DNA of 8,759 nt from positions 47,966 to 56,724 of the forward strand of contig MFUY01000005.1 in the NCBI GenBank assembly GCA_001787035.1, written 5' to 3'. Made by a program: the position numbers and the translations under genes. A model generated the notes under the pieces. That model was not told where the DNA came from. It searched no databases and saw nothing but the letters and a program-made list of their open reading frames with translations. How positions within the stretch are numbered: position 1 is the stretch's first letter; the number at the start of each line of letters is the position of its first letter. Origin of the DNA: Candidatus Nomurabacteria bacterium RIFCSPLOWO2_01_FULL_41_12 (GTDB lineage Bacteria; Patescibacteriota; Minisyncoccia; Phycocordibacterales; UBA9973). This document shows positions 6,051-8,759 of the stretch, one piece after another.

Positions 6051-7582
6051 TGGATAAAAAAAATGAAAATATAGAAGAAATAGCGAGGCCCTCGGCCATA
6101 GACCTACGGGCGAGGCCCCCGGTCGTAGTAATTATGGGCCATATTGACCACGGCAAATCAACTCTTTTAGACTACATCAGAAAAACAAATGTCACTGAAA
6201 GTGAAGTGGGAGGCATAACTCAAAACATCTCCGCTTACGAGGTTGTGCATAGGGACGAAAGTGGTCAAGATCGTAAAATAACTTTTTTGGACACTCCAGG
6301 GCACGAAGCCTTTTCAAAAATGCGAGAGCGCGGAGCGGCTGTTGCCGATATAGCAATACTGGTTGTCGCGGCAGATGACGGAGTAAAGCCACAAACAATT
6401 GAAGCCTGGAAAACAATTGTCGAAAGCAAAACCCCTTGTATTGTCGCAATAAATAAAATAGATAAAACAGACGCTAATATTGAAAAAACAAAAACAGAAC
6501 TGGCAGAGCGGGAAATTTATCTCGAGGGTTACGGAGGAAAAATTCCATTTGCTCTTATTTCCGCAAAAATAGGCACAGGCATAGATGAATTGCTCTCGCT
6601 TATATTAATCCTCGCTGAAGTAGAGAATTTTAAGGCAAATGAAAAAGATAATGCATCCGGTTTTGTGATTGAAGCGCATCTTGATTCAAAACGCGGCATA
6701 GAAGCCACTTTGATAATAAAAAACGGAACAATGAAAAAAGGCATGACTGTAGTGGTGGAAGATGGCATAACTTCTGTAAGAATGATAGAAAATTTTTTGG
6801 GAAAAAATATTGAAAATGCATCTTTTTCTGCTCCAATAAGGCTGGTAGGTTTCAGTAAAATGCCGAAAATCGGCGGAGAATTCAGGGTTTTTGATAAAAA
6901 AAAGGAAGCAGAAGAGTATGTGAGGGAATGGCAAAACAAAAATAGTGAAAAAAAAATAAATATTTTGGCTGAAGAATCAGGTAGAAAGATAATTCCTATA
7001 ATACTGAAAGCAGACACGTCTGGATCTATTGAAGCCATAGAAAAAGAAATAAATAAGATAAATACTGAAAATGCAGAATTTAAAATAATAACAAAAGGAG
7101 CTGGACCAATTTCTGAATCAGATATAAAAGGAGCGGGAGCGGATGCTATTATTATTGGTTTTAACGTAAAAGCTGATAAAAACGCCACCGAGCTGGCTGT
7201 AAACAGAAGCATTAATATTTTCTTTTTTGATATAATTTACAAAATGACGCAGTGGCTTGAAGAGCAGATGGAAAAACTAAGGCCGAGAATTGAGACAATT
7301 GAGACGACGGGTCGGGCAAAAATTATCAGAGCTTTCAGCCGGACAAAGGAACGCCAAATAGTGGGAGGAAAAGTAATAGAGGGGAAAATTATTTTAAATG
7401 GAACAGTAAAAATCATGCGCCGAGAATTTGAAATCGGACGCGGAAAAATCGTAAATCTGGAGAAAAGCAAAATAAAAACAAGCCTGGTGGAAGAAGGAAA
7501 TGAATTCGGTATGATGGTTGAATCAAAAATAGAAATTGCACCGGGCGATGTCATAGAATTGTTTTCGGTGGAACAAAAATGA
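6050..7582 (+). CDS. infB: Translation initiation factor IF-2, minimal form
   Basis: This GTPase brings initiator fMet-tRNA to the 30S subunit and promotes 50S joining. At 510 residues it is shorter than most bacterial IF2 (about 570-890), because the G domain begins at residue 24 and the N-terminal region is absent. Visible: G1 GHIDHGKST (30-38), G2 GGITQNI (54-60; Asn replaces the usual His at 59), G3 DTPGHEAF (81-88) with catalytic H85, G4 NKID (135-138), G5 SAK (171-173), domain II (about 200-290), domain III around IIPIILKADTSGSIEAI (314-330) and IIIGFNVKAD (367-376), and a C2 domain (about 418-510). In C2 the usual AGC, (R/K)(Y/F)K and ECG motifs read GGK, EKSK and EFG. It overlaps the upstream gene by 1 nt and rbfA by 4 nt, and no Shine-Dalgarno sequence is evident. 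Confidence 0.97.
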   Translation: MDKKNENIEEIARPSAIDLRARPPVVVIMGHIDHGKSTLLDYIRKTNVTESEVGGITQNISAYEVVHRDESGQDRKITFLDTPGHEAFSKMRERGAAVADIAILVVAADDGVKPQTIEAWKTIVESKTPCIVAINKIDKTDANIEKTKTELAEREIYLEGYGGKIPFALISAKIGTGIDELLSLILILAEVENFKANEKDNASGFVIEAHLDSKRGIEATLIIKNGTMKKGMTVVVEDGITSVRMIENFLGKNIENASFSAPIRLVGFSKMPKIGGEFRVFDKKKEAEEYVREWQNKNSEKKINILAEESGRKIIPIILKADTSGSIEAIEKEINKINTENAEFKIITKGAGPISESDIKGAGADAIIIGFNVKADKNATELAVNRSINIFFFDIIYKMTQWLEEQMEKLRPRIETIETTGRAKIIRAFSRTKERQIVGGKVIEGKIILNGTVKIMRREFEIGRGKIVNLEKSKIKTSLVEEGNEFGMMVESKIEIAPGDVIELFSVEQK

Positions 7583-7902
7583 CACAGAGAAAGGAAAAAG
7601 TAGCCAGCTACATAAAAGAACTCGCAGCCGAGTTTTTGGCGCGGGAAAATAATAGAACTTCACTCATCACTGTTACCCACGCCACCGTCTCCCCTGACTT
7701 AAAGCGCTCTACCATATACATCACGGTACTTCCCAACTCAAAAGAAGCTAATGCTTTAGGTTTTGTAAAACGTAAACGCAAGGAATTACGCGAATTTTTC
7801 AAAAAAAAATTAACTATAAAGAGCATTCCTTTTATCGATATTGCCATAGACCTCGGAGAAAAAAACCGCCAAAAAATTGACGAACTGCTGCGGAATGGCT
7901 AG
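7579..7902 (+). CDS. rbfA: Ribosome-binding factor A
   Basis: This small KH-like protein binds the 30S subunit during late 16S rRNA maturation and is needed for cold adaptation in many bacteria. At 107 residues it has normal length. Family landmarks are the N-terminal helix KVASYIKELAAEFL (7-20), ITVTHATVSPDLKRSTIYITVL (30-51) matching the ITVT-V--SPDL--A-VYV-VL consensus, the basic helix 64-78, and the closing strand-helix PFIDIAIDLGEKNRQKIDELL (84-104). Its ATG overlaps the infB stop codon in ATGA, and infB-rbfA is a classic pairing. No terminator follows, so the transcript may continue into the tRNA cluster. Confidence 0.95.
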   Translation: MTQRKEKVASYIKELAAEFLARENNRTSLITVTHATVSPDLKRSTIYITVLPNSKEANALGFVKRKRKELREFFKKKLTIKSIPFIDIAIDLGEKNRQKIDELLRNG

Positions 7903-7914
7903 GATTAAAAGTAA

Positions 7915-7970
7915 GGCCTGGTAGCCAAGTAGCGTGAGCGTAGCGAATATGTCATTCCTCTGCGCAGAGG
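7915..7970 (+). pseudogene. 5'-truncated tRNA-Cys copy ending in a palindrome
   Basis: The first 18 nt (7915-7932) are identical to the start of the intact tRNA-Cys at 7987. Twenty unrelated nt follow, then 11 nt (7953-7963) identical to tRNA positions 24-34, reaching into the anticodon loop. From there the sequence folds back on itself: CCTCTGC (7957-7963) is followed directly by its reverse complement GCAGAGG (7964-7970). No T-arm or 3' acceptor strand exists, so it cannot be a functional tRNA. Confidence 0.75.
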
Positions 7971-7986
7971 TCTTAGTTAATATATT

Positions 7987-8058
7987 GGCCTGGTAGCCAA
8001 GTAGTAAGGCATTCCTCTGCAAAAGGAATATACGTGGGTGCGATTCCCACCCAGGCCT
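7987..8058 (+). tRNA. tRNA-Cys (anticodon GCA), unusual D/T loops
   Basis: It folds into a 72-nt cloverleaf. The acceptor stem is GGCCTGG/CCAGGCC, the D-arm is GCC-AAGTAGTAA-GGC, the anticodon arm is TTCCT-CTGCAAA-AGGAA (anticodon GCA), and the T-arm is GTGGG-TGCGATT-CCCAC. The discriminator is U, the normal identity base for tRNA-Cys. CCA is not encoded. Two normally fixed bases are changed together: position 18 is A (8003) instead of G, and position 55 is G (8040) instead of U. The rest of the fold is intact and it is the only tRNA-Cys visible here. Confidence 0.92.
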
Positions 8059-8059
8059 C

Positions 8060-8085
8060 CCTAAAACATGTTAAAATATTTTAGG
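8060..8085. repeat. 7-bp inverted repeat between tRNA-Cys and tRNA-Leu
   Basis: CCTAAAA (8060-8066) and TTTTAGG (8079-8085) can pair around a 12-nt loop in the 32-bp spacer. It may mark a processing site or a weak pause. The evidence is only the pairing. Confidence 0.3.
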
Positions 8086-8090
8086 AATAA

Positions 8091-8174
8091 GCCCGAGTGG
8101 CGGAACTGGTATACGCGCAAGACTTAAAATTTTGTGACCGCAAGGTCGTGTGGGTTCGATTCCCACCTCGGGCA
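8091..8174 (+). tRNA. tRNA-Leu (anticodon TAA)
   Basis: This is an 84-nt class II tRNA. The acceptor stem is GCCCGAG/CTCGGGC, the D-arm GCG...CGC carries the GG pair in its loop, and the anticodon stem is CAAGA/TTTTG (one G-U pair) with loop CTTAAAA, anticodon TAA. The long variable arm is GACC-GCAA-GGTC and the T-arm is GTGGG-TTCGATT-CCCAC. Discriminator A, the Leu identity base, is followed by CTT, so CCA is not encoded. Confidence 0.96.
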
Positions 8175-8178
8175 CTTT

Positions 8179-8252
8179 GCGCCCATAGTTGTTTTGGTAG
8201 GTCGTTAGATTATATGCGCCCATAGTTGTTTTGGTAGGTCGTTAGATTATAT
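8179..8252 (+). repeat. Two tandem 37-bp units derived from the 5' end of tRNA-Lys
   Basis: Two identical 37-bp units (8179-8215, 8216-8252) stand head to tail and run straight into tRNA-Lys at 8253. Each begins with GCGCCCATAG, the first 10 nt of that tRNA, and also keeps TGGTAG (D-loop) and AGAT at matching places, while both D-stem strands are replaced. Each ends in ATTATAT. They cannot fold as tRNAs. Perfect identity of the two units suggests a recent duplication or active maintenance. Confidence 0.8.
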
Positions 8253-8325
8253 GCGCCCATAGCTCAGCTGGTAGAGCAGATCCCTCTTAAGGATAAGGTC
8301 GAAGGTTCGATCCCTTCTGGGCGCA
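8253..8325 (+). tRNA. tRNA-Lys (anticodon CTT)
   Basis: This 73-nt cloverleaf has acceptor stem GCGCCCA/TGGGCGC, D-arm GCTC-AGCTGGTA-GAGC, and anticodon stem GATCC/GGATA with loop CTCTTAA (anticodon CTT, reading AAG). The top pair of the anticodon stem is a G27-A43 mismatch. The T-arm is GAAGG-TTCGATC-CCTTC and the discriminator is A. CCA is not encoded. Only 3 bp separate it from the next tRNA, so the two must be cut from one transcript. Confidence 0.94.
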
Positions 8326-8328
8326 CAC

Positions 8329-8410
8329 GCTGGAGTGGCGGAATTGGTATACGCGCTAGTCTTAGGAACTAGTGCCGCAAGGCTTAAGGGTTCGAGTCCC
8401 TTCTCCAGCA
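8329..8410 (+). tRNA. tRNA-Leu (anticodon TAG)
   Basis: This is an 82-nt class II tRNA. The acceptor stem is GCTGGAG/CTCCAGC and the D-arm is nearly identical to that of the Leu(TAA) gene upstream. The anticodon stem CTAGT/ACTAG carries loop CTTAGGA, anticodon TAG. The variable arm is GCC-GCAA-GGC and the T-arm is AAGGG-TTCGAGT-CCCTT. Discriminator A is followed by CAA, so CCA is not encoded. It is the last gene of the cluster. Confidence 0.96.
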
Positions 8411-8413
8411 CAA

Positions 8414-8456
8414 AATATGAAAAATACATAGGTAAAACCTATGTATTTTTCATATT
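8414..8456. terminator. 20-bp perfect hairpin closing the tRNA cluster
   Basis: Positions 8414-8433 and 8437-8456 are exact reverse complements around a 3-nt AAA loop. The structure starts 3 nt after tRNA-Leu(TAG). The stem is AT-rich with a run of five U on the 3' side but no U-tract beyond it. Position and symmetry fit a terminator or a 3' processing barrier that insulates the next promoter. It is longer than most intrinsic terminators. Confidence 0.65.
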
Positions 8457-8487
8457 GCACTTCAGAGTTAAATTTAAATATGTGGGG

Positions 8488-8516
8488 TTGACAACAGGGT
8501 TTGAATATGCTATACT
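8488..8516 (+). promoter_or_regulatory. Strong promoter of the GC-rich gene at the right edge
   Basis: TTGACA (8488-8493) is a perfect -35 box and TATACT (8511-8516) a near-perfect -10 box, 17 bp apart, with TGC directly before the -10 (extended -10). Transcription should start near 8523, giving a leader of about 63 nt. It is the best promoter in the window. Confidence 0.85.
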
Positions 8517-8553
8517 TGCAGGGTACGTCAGGGAAGCCTTCCTATCTATTCAC

Positions 8554-8578
8554 GGGGGGCAACCCCCTTTACAAGGAG
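8554..8578 (+). promoter_or_regulatory. Leader hairpin and Shine-Dalgarno site of the GC-rich gene
   Basis: GGGGG (8555-8559) and CCCCC (8563-8567) can pair around CAA, with a possible G-U extension, ending 5 nt before AAGGAG (8573-8578). That Shine-Dalgarno sequence is 7 nt from the ATG at 8586. The in-frame ATG at 8580 lies only 1 nt from GGAG, too close to be used. This is the only clear Shine-Dalgarno site in the window. Confidence 0.7.
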
Positions 8579-8585
8579 CATGTTC

Positions 8586-8759
8586 ATGTTTGAGACCCAC
8601 AAGCCGGCAGAGTCGGAATTTCGTCGTTTTCTCGGCTGGGCAAAGTGGCCCCTGGCCATGGCCTTGGTTGGGGCGGGGTTTTGGTACTTCGGTTGCGTTC
8701 CTGCGTTCGCGCAGCAGCCGGTTGCACAGCGCGAGGTTCGTCCCACGAACCTCGCGAAC
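8586..8759 (+). CDS. GC-rich secreted or membrane protein, N-terminal part
   Basis: Only the first 58 residues are in the window and I do not recognise the family. They begin MFETHKPAESEFRRFLGWAK, continue with a hydrophobic stretch (about 21-42, WPLAMALVGAGFWYFGCVPA) and then AFA-QQ, which fits a signal peptidase I site (Ala-X-Ala) after residue 43. The mature protein would begin QQPVAQREV. A pilin-like or other exported protein is possible, but nothing proves it. By hand count the segment is about 61% GC, against the clearly AT-rich infB operon, and it uses codons such as CCG, GCG and CTC that are rare in the neighbours. It has a strong promoter and a Shine-Dalgarno sequence, unlike the other genes, suggesting high expression or foreign origin. 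The start at 8586 is set by the Shine-Dalgarno spacing. Confidence 0.75.
   Translation, partial: MFETHKPAESEFRRFLGWAKWPLAMALVGAGFWYFGCVPAFAQQPVAQREVRPTNLAN
8730..8756. repeat. 12-bp perfect inverted repeat inside the edge gene
   Basis: CGCGAGGTTCGT (8730-8741) and ACGAACCTCGCG (8745-8756) are exact reverse complements around CCC. It lies in codons just after the predicted signal-peptide cleavage site. Its role is unknown. Confidence 0.6.

Noticed and set aside
6529..7212. Minus-strand 227-residue open frame
   Set aside because: It is fully antisense to infB, rich in Ser/Phe/Ile as expected from the complement of an A-rich gene, and matches no family I recognise.
7810..8022. Minus-strand 70-residue open frame over the end of rbfA and the tRNA-Cys copies
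   Set aside because: Its internal repetition comes only from the duplicated tRNA sequence, and it is antisense to rbfA.
8179..8252. CRISPR-like repeats
   Set aside because: There are only two units, directly adjacent with no spacers, and the unit is clearly derived from the tRNA that follows.
8247..8429. Minus-strand 60-residue open frame with RDRTFDLILKRDLLYQLSYG-like sequence
   Set aside because: It is the antisense of tRNA-Lys and tRNA-Leu(TAG); this kind of peptide is a well-known false gene from tRNA loci.
8546..8746. Minus-strand 66-residue open frame
   Set aside because: It is the shadow of the GC-rich exported gene, which has a promoter, a Shine-Dalgarno site and a signal peptide on the plus strand.

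Overview
The window looks like a piece of a small, AT-leaning bacterial chromosome, most likely a Patescibacteria/CPR (Parcubacteria-type) genome. The evidence is a very short IF2 with no N-terminal extension, five tRNA genes none of which encodes the 3' CCA, a DUF4446-type protein next to infB, tight gene packing, almost no Shine-Dalgarno sequences in front of the housekeeping genes, and a cysteine desulfurase with a DYASS active-site opening. This placement is inference from gene content; no 16S rRNA is present.

Layout. Everything left of about 5570 is on the minus strand and everything right of it is on the plus strand. The minus arm, read outward from the divergence point, holds a cysteine desulfurase with an unusual N-terminus (5570-4308), a membrane-anchored trypsin/HtrA-like protein that has lost all three catalytic residues (4270-3494), a full-length ClpB disaggregase only 3 bp downstream (3490-791), a tRNA-Tyr (679-598), and the 5' end of typA/bipA (519 to the left edge). 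The plus arm holds a DUF4446-type membrane protein (5595-6050), infB (6050-7582) and rbfA (7579-7902) in an overlapping operon. It continues with a tRNA cluster Cys-Leu-Lys-Leu (7987-8410) that is closed by a 20-bp perfect hairpin. A GC-rich secreted or membrane protein gene with its own strong promoter and Shine-Dalgarno sequence then runs off the right edge.

How it fits together. The plus arm is a translation module: initiation factor, ribosome maturation factor and tRNAs. The HtrA-like pseudoprotease and ClpB form a two-gene operon behind a near-consensus promoter (TTGACT-17-TATAAT) placed so that transcription should begin at the A of the start codon. An 11-bp perfect inverted repeat overlaps its -35 box. 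The cysteine desulfurase shows the same leaderless geometry, and DUF4446 a nearly leaderless one.

Most worth a second look: (1) a true ClpB with a complete M-domain that also carries an Ile-Gly-Phe loop where ClpA/ClpC bind ClpP; (2) the catalytically dead HtrA-like partner gene with its palindromic, apparently leaderless promoter; (3) 5'-truncated copies of tRNA-Cys (one) and tRNA-Lys (two, in 37-bp tandem) directly upstream of the intact genes; (4) a tRNA-Cys that lost the G18-U55 pair on both sides; (5) an IF2 whose fMet-tRNA-binding residues have diverged; (6) the GC-rich gene with a very different expression signal at the right edge.
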